DNA of 64,000 bases from Caballeronia peredens (GTDB taxonomy: Bacteria; Pseudomonadota; Gammaproteobacteria; Burkholderiales; Burkholderiaceae): the NCBI GenBank assembly GCA_001544595.2, contig FCOH02000031.1, positions 1-64,000 on the forward strand. Direction: 5' to 3'. Positions 6,470 to 15,918 of this stretch are shown here, one piece after another. The stretch's first letter is position 1; every line of letters starts with the position of its first letter. A program made the position numbers and the translations under genes. Below the pieces are notes generated by a model that worked only from the letters and a program-made list of their open reading frames with translations, did not search any database and was not told the DNA's origin.

Positions 6470-8213
6470 CACAAATCAAACGACGCTCTTCGGCTCGTTC
6501 CTCGAAGTTGGCTCCAAGCAGGACCTCTGCGCGTTCCTTGGTCTTTCTGAGAGCAAGCTGAACTTCCTTCTCTACAAGCTCACGTCTGCGGAGCGTTATA
6601 AGACCGAAGTCATCAAGAAGCGGAATGGCTCACCGCGGACGCTACGCATCCCAATCGCGCCACTTAAGAAGATTCAGAAAGTGATTGCGGGGGAGTTGTC
6701 GAAGCTGTATCGGCCGCGACAGCACGTCTATGGATATGTGAAAGGCAAAAGCATCATCCAGAATGCTCAAGTGCATTTAGCGCAGAGATGGGTGGCCCGC
6801 ATCGATCTCAAAGATTTTTTCCCGTCGATCAACTTCGGACGAACGCATGGAGTGTTCAAGGGCCACCCATTCCACTTCAATGACGAAGTCGCGACTCTGC
6901 TTGCCCAGATTGCTACGGACCAGAACGAACTGCCGCAAGGTGCGCCTACGTCGCCCATCATCTCGAACTTCATTTGCCGAAGTTTAGATTTGGAGCTCAA
7001 ACAGATGGCAAAGGAGCATCGCTGTTTCTACACGCGATACGCCGACGACCTTATTTTCTCGACCAATCTAAAGCGGCTCAGCCCTCAGATTTGTGTGCCT
7101 GCGGCGCCGGAAGGCGTATCCGTCCAAGCTCACGTGGGTGACGGTCTCCGAGCAATCATTGAAAAGCAAGGCTTTTCAGTCAACGACATCAAGACGCGGA
7201 TCTTCGATCGAAGTGGCCGGCAGCAAGTCACAGGTATCACAGTTAACGAGAAGCTCAATGTGAGTCGGGAATACATCCGCGGTCTCCGCAGTGTCTTGCA
7301 CGTGTCGAGCAAGCATGGCGAGCCGCATGCTGCGGCTTGGTTCTTCTCGAACGAGTACCATCGCAATCGTCCGGGCTGGAGGCCTGACCCTCCAGACTTT
7401 CGTGAGGTCATACGTGGAAAGCTCGGCTTTGTTCGTTCTGTAAAGGGCGCCGAAGACACTACGTATTTGACGCTGGCAAGGAAACTGTCTTTGCTTGATG
7501 ACAATTTCAAACTGAGTCAAGCCGAGCAGCAACAGGCGGAGTCACCTCGTCTGATGGTCTACACGGAAGGCGTGACTGACGCCATGCATCTGCGCCATGC
7601 CCTGCATCAGTTCAAAGCGGACGGCCTGTTCACCGATTTAAACATCGATTGGGCTGATCATACTGACCGTGCGACCGGAGAAGGAAAGCTATGGCAGACC
7701 TGTCTGAGCGATGCTAAACGGGAAGAATTCCGACACCAGACCCAGATTTTCCTGTTCGACCGCGACAGCGACTTCGCGAAGAAGGCGGAAAGTAAGCCAG
7801 GAAAGCTGAAGCATCATGGGAACAACGTTTATTCTTTCTGTCTGCCTGTGCCGGCGCACAGGGTTGATCGGACACAGATATGCATCGAACATCTGTACCA
7901 CGATGATTTCCTTTTTCAGAAAGACACTCAAGGAAGAAGGTTGTTTGCGCGAGAAGAGTTTGAACAGGACGGAAATCATGTGCGCCATGAAGACGTTTTC
8001 TGTCGATACTCGAAAGCGACGCTCATAGTCGACTCGAACGTGTCAGGAATCGGCTCATTGCGCGGGAAACCCGTCGTCTTGAGTAAAAAGCAGTTCGCGG
8101 ACTACGTTGAACAGGCAGTAGCTCCATTTCAGTCGCCTTCACTGGATGGATTCCAAGGAGTGTTCGAAGTCCTGCAGCAGTTCGTGCATAATCAAATCCA
8201 AGGTGATGCATAG
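6462..8213 (+). CDS. Retron reverse transcriptase fused to a TOPRIM domain (Ec67-like)
   Basis: The protein has 583 residues from the ATG at 6462. This start is chosen because length and N-terminus then match Ec67 RT (586 aa); a GTG at 6390 would translate through the ncRNA. The RT half carries the retron-specific NAxxH (NAQVH, 101-105), LPQGAPTSP, the catalytic YADD (193-196) and the VTG triplet (256-258). The C-terminal half is TOPRIM-like: TEGVTD with Glu369 and Asp373, then FLFDRDSD with Asp433/Asp435. Retrons make a branched RNA-DNA molecule and act in anti-phage defence, with the fused TOPRIM nuclease as likely effector. The start codon lies inside the a2 arm, so RNA folding may influence translation. 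All catalytic motifs appear intact. Confidence 0.9.
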   Translation: MGTTNQTTLFGSFLEVGSKQDLCAFLGLSESKLNFLLYKLTSAERYKTEVIKKRNGSPRTLRIPIAPLKKIQKVIAGELSKLYRPRQHVYGYVKGKSIIQNAQVHLAQRWVARIDLKDFFPSINFGRTHGVFKGHPFHFNDEVATLLAQIATDQNELPQGAPTSPIISNFICRSLDLELKQMAKEHRCFYTRYADDLIFSTNLKRLSPQICVPAAPEGVSVQAHVGDGLRAIIEKQGFSVNDIKTRIFDRSGRQQVTGITVNEKLNVSREYIRGLRSVLHVSSKHGEPHAAAWFFSNEYHRNRPGWRPDPPDFREVIRGKLGFVRSVKGAEDTTYLTLARKLSLLDDNFKLSQAEQQQAESPRLMVYTEGVTDAMHLRHALHQFKADGLFTDLNIDWADHTDRATGEGKLWQTCLSDAKREEFRHQTQIFLFDRDSDFAKKAESKPGKLKHHGNNVYSFCLPVPAHRVDRTQICIEHLYHDDFLFQKDTQGRRLFAREEFEQDGNHVRHEDVFCRYSKATLIVDSNVSGIGSLRGKPVVLSKKQFADYVEQAVAPFQSPSLDGFQGVFEVLQQFVHNQIQGDA

Positions 8214-8672
8214 TACTGGACGTTATCACTCGAGCGACTTGCTTGATTGCATCCAAAAAACGTCGATTAGAGCCCAGCAAATCTCTGGTGATCGTTCGAG
8301 CCGCCCTTTATTTCTTACAGCGTTTTCTGCGCTGCTATCGCATCGCGCGATGCCCATAAAGGCGTTCAGCGATAGTACGGTCTAATACGACATTACTGCT
8401 TTTCAATAATCTCTATCTTTAACTCACATTAATGTGACGGCGACTTGTCAAATCAGAAATCGTCGCGCAAGAGTTATTGTCCACCTCGCAACAGTGCGTT
8501 GTCGCATTAAGAGTACAGTAGCGCCGTGCTAAGCCGTTAAGAAGTATTAGCCGCGTGAGGCTTAGCCCTTGTGCAAACAGTCATGCTTCTCGACGCACCG
8601 AGCGGATCGACTCGAAGCGTTGCGCGTGATGTTCTAAGCCAAGGCATCAAGAAAACAATAAGAGTGTTGACC
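8214..8672. other. Intergenic region with a 14-bp palindrome
   Basis: I see no gene here. The notable element is the perfect palindrome TCACATTAATGTGA at 8424-8437, a possible operator about 240 bp upstream of the chemoreceptor start. It has the half-sites of a CRP-type site, but in inverted order and with the wrong spacing. The region is AT-richer than the genes around it. Confidence 0.45.
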
Positions 8673-10397
8673 ATGAAATTTCTGCAAAAGATGAGAGTTT
8701 GGACCCAACTGATGTTTGGGTTCTCAATAGTTATCGCCATGCTCGTCAGTCTTGGGGTCTTTAGTCTCATAGAGGTCCATGCTGAGAATGATCACGTTGC
8801 TCAGATGCGGGATAGATGGCTGCCTGCAGTGCGCAGTACTCTGCAGATTCAAGCCGGAATGCGCGACATCCGTCTTGGTGAGTTTCGGATTGTCACGGCT
8901 CAAACACCAGATGAGGTCGCAGAGGGCGACCGACGGATTGACATCGGTATTGCAAACTATGACAAGGCACGCGTCGAATATGAGAAGTTGATGTCGACTG
9001 TTGACGAGAAGGCCCAGTACGCCGACTTGCAGGCGCTCATGTCGAAATATTTGGCGACCGACCGAGACGTGCGCGCGATGGCCAGAGGCGGTAAGTCCGC
9101 TGAAGCGATGACCTTGGTACGGAGTCAAGTGACGCTTCGCGATGAATTAGATAAAAACATTGCATCTATCGTCGCTCTTAACACCTCGGGAGCGACGGCA
9201 GTTGGGATCGCGGCGGAGGCGTCCTACTCTAGATCCATTGTCATGTCCATTTTGTTGATTTTGGCGGCAACCGTGGTCGCAATGATTGTAGCCTCAGTCA
9301 TCGCACGCGGGCTGGGAGCGCAGCTTGGAGGTGAACCCACCGATGCTGCGAGGATTGCGCATGCTATAGCGATTGGTGAGCTGGGTACCGCGGTAAGCCT
9401 TAAAGGTGGGGATCAGAGCAGTCTGATGTATTCCCTCAGCGCTATGAAAGAGCAACTGACGATAATTGTTCGCGGTATTCAGACGTCCAGTGAATCCATC
9501 TCGGTCGCAGCAGGTCAACTGGCGCAAGGGAATACAGATTTGTCGCAGCGGACCGAAGAGCAGGCAGCCTCGCTCGAAGAGACTGCGTCGAGTATGGAAG
9601 AGTTAACGAGCACCGTTCGCCACAATGCGGACAACGCGAAGCAAGCATCGACCCTTGCAGGGACTGCTACGGCAATCGCTGAGCGTGGAGGCGAGGTTGT
9701 GGGACGCGTGGTTGACACGATGCAAGGAATCTCAAGCAGTTCGGCCAAAATGGCTGAAATTATCAGTGTGATCGAGGGCATCGCATTTCAGACCAACATA
9801 CTTGCACTGAACGCTGCAGTTGAGGCCGCTCGTGCTGGCGAGCAGGGCCGCGGTTTCGCAGTCGTCGCGGGAGAGGTTCGAACGCTCGCTCAACGAAGCG
9901 CCTCCGCCGCGCGTGAGATCAAAGATCTCATCAGTGAATCGGTCAGTCGCGTGCAAACCGGGTCCGAACTTGTTCAGGAAGCCGGAAGCACGATGCACGA
10001 AATCGTAGATTCGGTGAAGCGCGTGATGGATATCGTAGGCGAGATCTCCTCGGCATCCGAAGAACAGAGCACTGGAATCGAGCATGTCAACACTGCTGTC
10101 AGTCAGATGGATGAAGTGACTCAACAGAATGCTGCCTTGGTAGAAGAGGCCGCAGCTGCCACGCAAGCGATGGCTCAACAAGCCCGCGATCTGCAAGACG
10201 CGGTGGCGATCTTCAATGTGGCCGATTCCGCGCGTCCGGCATCTGTGCCGATGCCTGCGCGAAGCGCGGTCCGTCCAGTACAGGTGAAAAAAGTTTCTGC
10301 AGCAGCTATAGGTCAAAGTCCGTCCGCAACAAATTTCAACCGTCGGAGCGAGCGAGTTGCGACGGCAGCAGATGCGGATGCATGGCAATCATTTTGA
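8673..10397 (+). CDS. Methyl-accepting chemotaxis protein, 4HB sensor, with CheR-tether-like tail
   Basis: The protein has 574 residues from [12 protein letters not shown]; a longer frame from 8571 lacks support. It has an N-terminal membrane helix, a periplasmic four-helix-bundle-type sensor of ~150 residues ([13 protein letters not shown] ...), a second membrane helix ([20 protein letters not shown]), HAMP, and the signalling domain with the hairpin tip [22 protein letters not shown]. After a ~70-residue basic/Pro/Ala linker it ends in DAWQSF. That resembles the C-terminal W-x-x-F pentapeptide that tethers CheR/CheB in high-abundance receptors. The ligand is unknown. It is followed closely by a small gene and a c-di-GMP enzyme, suggesting a signalling cluster. 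Confidence 0.9.
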   Translation: MKFLQKMRVWTQLMFGFSIVIAMLVSLGVFSLIEVHAENDHVAQMRDRWLPAVRSTLQIQAGMRDIRLGEFRIVTAQTPDEVAEGDRRIDIGIANYDKARVEYEKLMSTVDEKAQYADLQALMSKYLATDRDVRAMARGGKSAEAMTLVRSQVTLRDELDKNIASIVALNTSGATAVGIAAEASYSRSIVMSILLILAATVVAMIVASVIARGLGAQLGGEPTDAARIAHAIAIGELGTAVSLKGGDQSSLMYSLSAMKEQLTIIVRGIQTSSESISVAAGQLAQGNTDLSQRTEEQAASLEETASSMEELTSTVRHNADNAKQASTLAGTATAIAERGGEVVGRVVDTMQGISSSSAKMAEIISVIEGIAFQTNILALNAAVEAARAGEQGRGFAVVAGEVRTLAQRSASAAREIKDLISESVSRVQTGSELVQEAGSTMHEIVDSVKRVMDIVGEISSASEEQSTGIEHVNTAVSQMDEVTQQNAALVEEAAAATQAMAQQARDLQDAVAIFNVADSARPASVPMPARSAVRPVQVKKVSAAAIGQSPSATNFNRRSERVATAADADAWQSF

Positions 10398-10410
10398 GTC
10401 AAACTATTAA

Positions 10411-10707
10411 ATGAACGAAGCTGAAAAGGTTTTGAGCGAGATGGCGATGGTTGTTTTCTCCAACACTCAATCGCTTAGCAGACTTGGCGCACGGAGCGTG
10501 GTGCTGGAGAAATTCGTCGAAGCAGTTCTTCCTCAACTAACGTGGTTGCAGCGCTCTGAAGTCACCCACAAGTTTCGTGAAGGGGTCGAAGACGTTCTCT
10601 CGTTTATGGACGACGTAACCCTACCTGGCGAGTACCATTCAGCGCTCTTGCAACTGGTAAATGAACTGCTCGGAAAGCTCGAGCGGGGCTGCGACGTGCA
10701 GGGATAG
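10411..10707 (+). CDS. Small helical hypothetical protein after the chemoreceptor
   Basis: The 98-residue acidic, largely helical protein has no membrane segment. It begins 14 bp after the MCP stop codon, so the two are probably co-transcribed. The composition (many Leu, Glu, Val; a central FREGVEDVLSFMDD) is protein-like, and I recognise no family. Its position between an MCP and a GGDEF-EAL protein suggests an accessory signalling role, but that is only context. Confidence 0.5.
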   Translation: MNEAEKVLSEMAMVVFSNTQSLSRLGARSVVLEKFVEAVLPQLTWLQRSEVTHKFREGVEDVLSFMDDVTLPGEYHSALLQLVNELLGKLERGCDVQG

Positions 10708-10866
10708 TCGGTAAACGAGCAGGGGCCAATGCTGGTGTGCAATCGCGGTGCCTTCAACGTCAACGCTTAAGCACAAACTTGCCCGTGATAGGCGCTGCGT
10801 CCAAGGCTTTTTGATCAGACGAAGAGTGTTGGACCGCAAGCGCCTTTCGATTTTTTGGAAGCCCTT

Positions 10867-13719
10867 ATGTCCACTCAGAACGCCGAGTTCGTCGCTCGGT
10901 CTAGTCCTATCTACGTCTCAGCGCTCCGGCGCTTGCTGAACGACCCCACCGGAAACTTTTGGGAAGGCGTTCGCTCTGCACTATCCGTGCTAGCAATCCT
11001 AGCCGCAATTGGGACAAGCACCTTCCTTGCTCTGAAGCAGACCGCTGAGCAAGATGTCGCCATGACTGCGCTCCAATCGTCGAGTCGGCTGAAACGCGAT
11101 CTCGATCGGTTCCAACAGTTGATGCTGGAAGAGCACGGAGACCTTTATACGCTGATTGCCACAAAGCCGTTCTATCACAGGCAAGATTATAGGTTCCATC
11201 TGGACGAGTTACTTGCGTTGTTGAAGGATGCACGCGCCGCATGTAGTGGTCGAATCGGGTGTCAGCCACAACTGGCTGACTTGGAGGGAATGCTGCACCT
11301 TATCGCTCAGCGAAGCAACGAGTTGGGCGAGGTGGTCCGAGACCATCCTGATGGTGTCAGGCTGGGCGACTCCTCGCTGAGCGAGATAGACGCATGCTTC
11401 TACAGCATGATGCAGCATGTCGTTGCGGCCCGTATTCAGGCAGATATATCACTGGACTCTGTCATAGCTGGCTCCTCTAACAGTGTCAAATGGGTGTCGG
11501 CGGTTCTTCTCGCTTGCGGTTTCATTGCGGCTGTACTGCTCCTCATCGTCATGCGTCGCAGTGCTCGGTTCGCACAGGACCTCAGAGTAGCGTTGGCGTC
11601 GGCGGATTTAGCAAAGAATGAGCTTTACCAATCGAAGCAAACGCTCGAATTCGTGCTCGACCATGTTCCGCAAGGCATCGCTTGGAAGGACGTGGGTCAT
11701 CGTTACGTCGGTGGGAATCAGATTTTTGCAGCAGACGCCGGCTTACCAAACAAGCACAAGCTTGTTGGGCTCACTGATTTCGATTTGCGATGGGGCGATG
11801 ATCCGAGCGCGGCGCAGGAAGAGGATAGGCGCGTGATGGCAGGTGAACTCTCCTGCGCGCACGTAGAGCGTCGAGCTTTCGGCGCCGACGGTCAGGAAGT
11901 GTGGATTTCAGAGACAAAAGTACCTCTGGAGGATCAAAGCGGCGAGATTATCGGAGTTCTTAGAGCCTACGAACACATCACTCAGCGACGCAAGGTAGAG
12001 GTCGCGCTGCGATTGCAAGGTCGAGCCATAGAAGCGAGCATTAACGGAATTATTATCTCGGAGGTCCGTGGTGACCGGCATATTGTCATTTTCGCGAATC
12101 AAGCCTTTGAGCAAATGACGGGATATAGCGAAAACGATGTGCTCGATGCTGATTGTGAGCAGTTGTTCGCGCTCGATGGTCAACCAGATAACTGGGAAGT
12201 AGTTCGGAACGCACTTGCCACCAAAAGTGAAGCGAACACGACCCTGCGAAGCAAACGAAAAGACGGCCAACTTTACTGGAACCACGTATTCGTAGCGCCC
12301 GTTCGTGACGAGAACAATTGTGTCACACACCACGTTGGCGTCATGACGGACGTGACTGCGCTCGTCGACTACCGGGAGCGCTTAGAGCACCAGGCAAAGT
12401 ACGACTCGCTGACGGGTCTACCCGTTCGCACAAGTTTGGATGAGTCGCTGGAAAGCGCCATCTTGCGGGCAAAAACCACTGGTAAGCAGGTGTGGCTATT
12501 TTTCCTTGATCTTGACAGATTCAAGGAAGTCAACGATTCGCTGGGGCATCGCGTGGGCGATGCGCTGCTAAAACTCGTTGCAAACAGACTGCGTGGCCTT
12601 GTTCGACCTTCCGATCTTGTCGCTCGATACGGCGGTGACGAGTTCATCATGGTTATTGAGCGCTCCGGCGCACATGAAGTGGTCTCATTGCTCGAGCTAA
12701 TCGTTGCCGCGATGGAAGAGCCTTTTAATCTAGAGGAGCGAGAACTTTATGTCGAAGCAAGCATTGGCATCAGCTCTTATCCGAAAGACGGACTTGACTC
12801 CGACACGCTTCTCCGAAATGCAGATGCTGCGATGTATTCTGCCAAAGCAAGCGGCCGTAACGGGTACCAGTTCTATCGACCTGAGTTCAATATCGCTGCC
12901 GCGGAGCGTTTGCGGATGTCTACCAATCTCCGCCGCGCGGTGAAGGCTCAAGGATTACGCGTGGTTTATCAGCCGCAGGTCGACATGCTCACCGGACTGG
13001 TAATTGGCGCGGAAGCGCTGGTGCGCTGGGATGACGAAGAGCTGGGAAGTGTGTCGCCGGCAGTGTTCATTCCTGTGGCTGAAGAAACGGGCTTGATTGA
13101 AAGCATCGGAGAATGGGTTCTCCGCACAGCGTGTTACCAGGCCAAAAGCTGGTTAGACGAAGGGCTGCGAGCAATAAGGATCTCAGTGAACGTGTCTCCC
13201 CGGCAGCTCGAGCGTTCGAACATCGTCGATGTTGTGCGAAATGCGTTGCATGATGCCTGTTTGCCTGCCAGCAGTCTTGAGCTTGAAGTTACAGAGGGAG
13301 CGCTCATGCGCAACGTTGAAGATGTGGCAAAAACGCTCTGCGAGCTCCGGTCATTGGGTGTGAGGATCGCCATCGACGATTTTGGCACTGGCTATTCGAG
13401 CTTGAGCTATCTAAAAAAATTTAGTGTTGACCGCATCAAGATTGACCGGGCCTTTGTGCGAGAAGTTGGCATGGACGAGGGGTCTGAGGCCCTAGCCCTT
13501 GCGGTCATTGGAATCGCCAACGCGCTTAAGTTCGAGGTTCTCGCAGAAGGGGTCGAGCAGGATGTTCACAGAAGCTTCCTGGTCAGCCATGGTTGTACTG
13601 CGGCACAAGGGTTTTTGTACAGCGCGCCAACCTCTCCTATGAAAGTGGCCGAAATGTTGGGAGGGCGGAAGGGAGAAAAGGTCTGCGAGCAGAAACTGAT
13701 AGACGCGGCAGCACGATAG
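10867..13719 (+). CDS. Membrane PAS-PAS-GGDEF-EAL cyclic-di-GMP enzyme
   Basis: The protein has 950 residues from the ATG of MSTQNAEF; a TTG four codons upstream is less likely. It has two membrane helices (about 35-55 and 205-225) flanking a periplasmic helical region, then two PAS domains (~245-365 and ~370-490). The GGDEF domain carries an exact GGDEF and an RxxD inhibitory site (RPSD) five residues upstream. The EAL domain has EALVRW, NVSPRQLE, ELEVTEGALM, DDFGTGYSSLSYLKK, KID and AEGVEQ all present. Both catalytic halves therefore look active, so the protein could either make or hydrolyse c-di-GMP depending on its input. It probably regulates motility or attachment and is co-located with an MCP. 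Confidence 0.9.
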   Translation: MSTQNAEFVARSSPIYVSALRRLLNDPTGNFWEGVRSALSVLAILAAIGTSTFLALKQTAEQDVAMTALQSSSRLKRDLDRFQQLMLEEHGDLYTLIATKPFYHRQDYRFHLDELLALLKDARAACSGRIGCQPQLADLEGMLHLIAQRSNELGEVVRDHPDGVRLGDSSLSEIDACFYSMMQHVVAARIQADISLDSVIAGSSNSVKWVSAVLLACGFIAAVLLLIVMRRSARFAQDLRVALASADLAKNELYQSKQTLEFVLDHVPQGIAWKDVGHRYVGGNQIFAADAGLPNKHKLVGLTDFDLRWGDDPSAAQEEDRRVMAGELSCAHVERRAFGADGQEVWISETKVPLEDQSGEIIGVLRAYEHITQRRKVEVALRLQGRAIEASINGIIISEVRGDRHIVIFANQAFEQMTGYSENDVLDADCEQLFALDGQPDNWEVVRNALATKSEANTTLRSKRKDGQLYWNHVFVAPVRDENNCVTHHVGVMTDVTALVDYRERLEHQAKYDSLTGLPVRTSLDESLESAILRAKTTGKQVWLFFLDLDRFKEVNDSLGHRVGDALLKLVANRLRGLVRPSDLVARYGGDEFIMVIERSGAHEVVSLLELIVAAMEEPFNLEERELYVEASIGISSYPKDGLDSDTLLRNADAAMYSAKASGRNGYQFYRPEFNIAAAERLRMSTNLRRAVKAQGLRVVYQPQVDMLTGLVIGAEALVRWDDEELGSVSPAVFIPVAEETGLIESIGEWVLRTACYQAKSWLDEGLRAIRISVNVSPRQLERSNIVDVVRNALHDACLPASSLELEVTEGALMRNVEDVAKTLCELRSLGVRIAIDDFGTGYSSLSYLKKFSVDRIKIDRAFVREVGMDEGSEALALAVIGIANALKFEVLAEGVEQDVHRSFLVSHGCTAAQGFLYSAPTSPMKVAEMLGGRKGEKVCEQKLIDAAAR

Positions 13720-13720
13720 A

Positions 13721-13748
13721 AAAAAGAGGCGGTGACCTGTCTCACCGC
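13721..13748 (-). terminator. Stem-loop terminator, minus orientation
   Basis: GCGGTGA (13729-13735) pairs with TCACCGC (13742-13748). Read on the minus strand, the stem is followed by CTCTTTTTT, so it would terminate leftward transcription such as that of the former LysR gene. Read rightwards it has no T-run, so it is a weak terminator for the GGDEF-EAL gene. Confidence 0.55.
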
Positions 13749-13935
13749 TTCCGCTGGCTTTTGCGCTGAGCCGAGAGTATCCGCTTCCAAATTTTTGCGG
13801 CCGGAGTCGGCCATCAAGCGTCATTCGACGCTAGCCCAAAGGCGACATCCGAATGACTCATCGATCTTCGAAAGCGGTCACCAAGGTTCAATTCGCCACG
13901 CGTGATCCCCGATAGGTGCCCACAACGATGACGTG

Positions 13936-14107
13936 TCACGCCATTCCTCCCGGCCTACGTAGACGCTCGCCGAGAAAGTCGACGAATGTCCTGAGCTTGA
14001 CCGAAAGCTGATTACGCTCCAGGTAGATCGCGTGGATATCCGTCGTAGGCGTTTCACTTGCCGATGGAGCGGTATTGGGAATTTGGCGAAGCATCGAAGG
14101 GATGCTT
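13936..14107 (-). pseudogene. C-terminal remnant of a LysR-family regulator
   Basis: Reading the minus strand, the last ~35 codons give DIHAIYLERNQLSVKLRTFVDFLGERL followed by a short tail and a stop. This is the standard end of LysR effector domains (typically 'IHAVYP.RR.LS.KVRAFIDFL'). Another ~15 codons upstream remain open before a stop appears near 14107, and there is no N-terminal HTH anywhere nearby. The gene is therefore 5'-truncated by more than 80 percent. Confidence 0.75.
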
Positions 14108-14240
14108 CAATAGGACGGTGGAACCAATTAACGATTTCTTATCGGAGGCGACAGAAATTAGTCGTTGGACATGGATTTTCGGCTGCCGGCACTCGAATCG
14201 TGCTGAAAACCTGTCAACTCACATCTCTCAGAGGTAAAAC

Positions 14241-14434
14241 GTGAAACATTCCCATGTTCGAGCTTCCGTCGTCTACGCACCGATCGCATTGATACTTACG
14301 GCGTTGCTCGCCCCGATTTCTGCTAATGCAGATGCCGACGCAGTCGTTCTAATAGGGCATGTTGCGCCATTGACCGGTCAACTCGCCAACATCGGAAAAG
14401 ATAGCGAAAATGCGGCGCGAATGCGCGGAGGTGG
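14241..14434 (+). pseudogene. N-terminal fragment of a branched-chain amino acid ABC transporter binding protein
   Basis: From a GTG preceded by AGAGG, the frame encodes a signal peptide (basic start, hydrophobic core, cleavage after Ala-Asn-Ala). It continues with VVLIGHVAPLTGQLANIGKD, the start of the mature LivJ/LivK-type periplasmic binding fold. After about 65 residues the similarity ends abruptly at about 14430, where minus-strand bufC-like sequence begins. Only about one sixth of the protein is present, so it cannot function in transport. Confidence 0.7.
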
Positions 14435-14587
14435 AAGCGTGCCATTGCACGCAAAAACTCATTTCCAGTAATTCGCTGCACAGCAGGGAATACGGCGGCA
14501 AGCGCCTGAATTAAACTAACCGTGACGTTATTGCGATAGATGTTATAAGAAGTGGCTTCGCTCATTCGGACAAGAATCTGAGATTTT
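14420..14587 (-). pseudogene. bufC/hvfC-like (DUF2063) N-terminal domain fragment
   Basis: On the minus strand the segment reads NIYRNNVTVSLIQALAAVF, then PAVQRITGNEFLRAMARFHL. This is the characteristic 'YRNNV..SL..AL...FP.V..LVG..FF..MAR.F' helix pair of HvfC/BufC proteins. The extreme N-terminus is cut by the IS3-family end at 14588, and the rest is lost at the junction with the ABC-transporter fragment at about 14430. BufC proteins work with BufB in maturing the bufferin BufA1, whose intact gene lies on the other side of the insertion sequences. Confidence 0.65.
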
Positions 14588-14608
14588 TAAGTGGAACGTC
14601 CAGGGCAA

Positions 14609-15439
14609 TCATGCTGCCGATTTGATCGCAGGCAGCGTCGCGAAGTACGCCTCGTCTGGCGTGCGGTCCGCCAGGCTTGAATGAGGCCGTTTTGTGTTGT
14701 ACAGATCGATATAGTCGCCGATGGAGCGTCGGGCATCACTGACCGATTCGTAAGCTCGCAGGTACACTTCTTCGTACTTGATGCTGCGCCACACGCGCTC
14801 GACAAACACGTTGTCGCGCCACGCACCCTTGCCGTCCATCGATAGACGCACGCCCCGGCCCAACACGGCCTCGGTGAACGCCGCCGCCGTGAACTGGCTG
14901 CCCTGATCGGTGTTCACGATGTCGGGCAGTCCGTAGCGGGCAAACGCTTCTTCCAGCGCATCGACGGCATGTACCGCTTCCAGCGTAATGGCCACCCGGT
15001 GCGCGAGTACCTTGCGACTGGCCCAATCCACCACCGCCGTCAGGTACACGAAGCCGCGGGCCATCGGAATGTAGGTCGTGTCGAGTGCCCAAGCCTGGTT
15101 GGCTCGCTCGATTTTCATGCCGCGCAGCAGATACGGCCAGACCTTGTGCTGCGCGTGGCGTCGACTCGTGTTTGGCTTGCAGTACAGCGCCTCCACACCC
15201 ATGCGCTTCATGAGCGTGCGCACGCGGCGGCGGCCAACCTCGCGGTCTTCCCGGCGCAGTAGGCGCGCCAGCATCCGTGCACCGGCAAACGGGAACTCCA
15301 GATGCAGCGCGTCGATCCTGCGCATCAGCCGTTGATCGACTTCGCTCACAGGCTGCGCCCGGTAATACGCGCTCGATCTCGCGATACCGACCAGCCGGAC
15401 TTGTTGTGAAACCGGCAACGCGTGACTACGGTCGATCAT
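14609..15439 (-). CDS. IS3-family transposase OrfB (DDE integrase domain)
   Basis: This 276-residue rve/DDE transposase subunit has catalytic residues visible in ALDTTYIPM (D), NTDQGSQF (D) and [13 protein letters not shown] (E). An N-terminal HTH_21-like region ([20 protein letters not shown] type) is present. It overlaps orfA by ATGA, so it is produced either by reinitiation or by fusion through -1 frameshifting, as usual in IS3 elements. Length and motifs indicate an intact protein. Confidence 0.92.
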   Translation of the reverse strand: MIDRSHALPVSQQVRLVGIARSSAYYRAQPVSEVDQRLMRRIDALHLEFPFAGARMLARLLRREDREVGRRRVRTLMKRMGVEALYCKPNTSRRHAQHKVWPYLLRGMKIERANQAWALDTTYIPMARGFVYLTAVVDWASRKVLAHRVAITLEAVHAVDALEEAFARYGLPDIVNTDQGSQFTAAAFTEAVLGRGVRLSMDGKGAWRDNVFVERVWRSIKYEEVYLRAYESVSDARRSIGDYIDLYNTKRPHSSLADRTPDEAYFATLPAIKSAA

Positions 15440-15744
15440 CGCTTTGCGCTCAGCAATCCCGCCTTGTTGAGCGCGCCGCTTAAAAAATCATTCTCCAGCG
15501 TGAGCTGGCCGATCTTGGCGTGCAACGTCGTCACGTCTACTGGTGGCTCGTTCGACACCGGGCCGGCCGAGCCGAACACGTCGGCCGCGCGCTCCTGCAA
15601 CTGCCGTTTCCACTCCGTGATCTGGTTCGGATGTACATCGAACTGCTGCGCCAGTTCTGCAAGCGTGCACTCGCCCTTGACTGCCGCAAGGGCTACCTTC
15701 GCTTTGAACGCCGCTGAGTGCGTGCGTCGGGTTCTCTTCGTCAT
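15436..15744 (-). CDS. IS3-family transposase OrfA (HTH subunit)
   Basis: The 102-residue protein begins [20 protein letters not shown] and has the HTH core [23 protein letters not shown] leucine-zipper region ([15 protein letters not shown]) at the C-terminus pairs OrfA with OrfB. It recognises the terminal inverted repeats. The start lies only 45 bp from the left end of the inserted IS21 element, so its native promoter has probably been displaced to the far side of that insertion. Confidence 0.92.
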   Translation of the reverse strand: MTKRTRRTHSAAFKAKVALAAVKGECTLAELAQQFDVHPNQITEWKRQLQERAADVFGSAGPVSNEPPVDVTTLHAKIGQLTLENDFLSGALNKAGLLSAKR

Positions 15745-15918
15745 TTCCTCGGTTCCTTTGCCTGCATTATCGCTGGCTCAGGCCCAGGCCCTGATGGGCG
15801 GGCAAATTCCCCCACCTGTGGGCACCTCGAAATCCCCCACCTAGAGACACGCGGAGCATGATGCTGACGCGGTCTGGCAGGACGTTACCTTGCACCTCTC
15901 GAAGAATGAACAAGAGAG

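Noticed and set aside
8424-8437. CRP binding site
   Set aside because: The half-sites TCACA and TGTGA are in inverted order with a four-base spacer, not the TGTGA-N6-TCACA arrangement.
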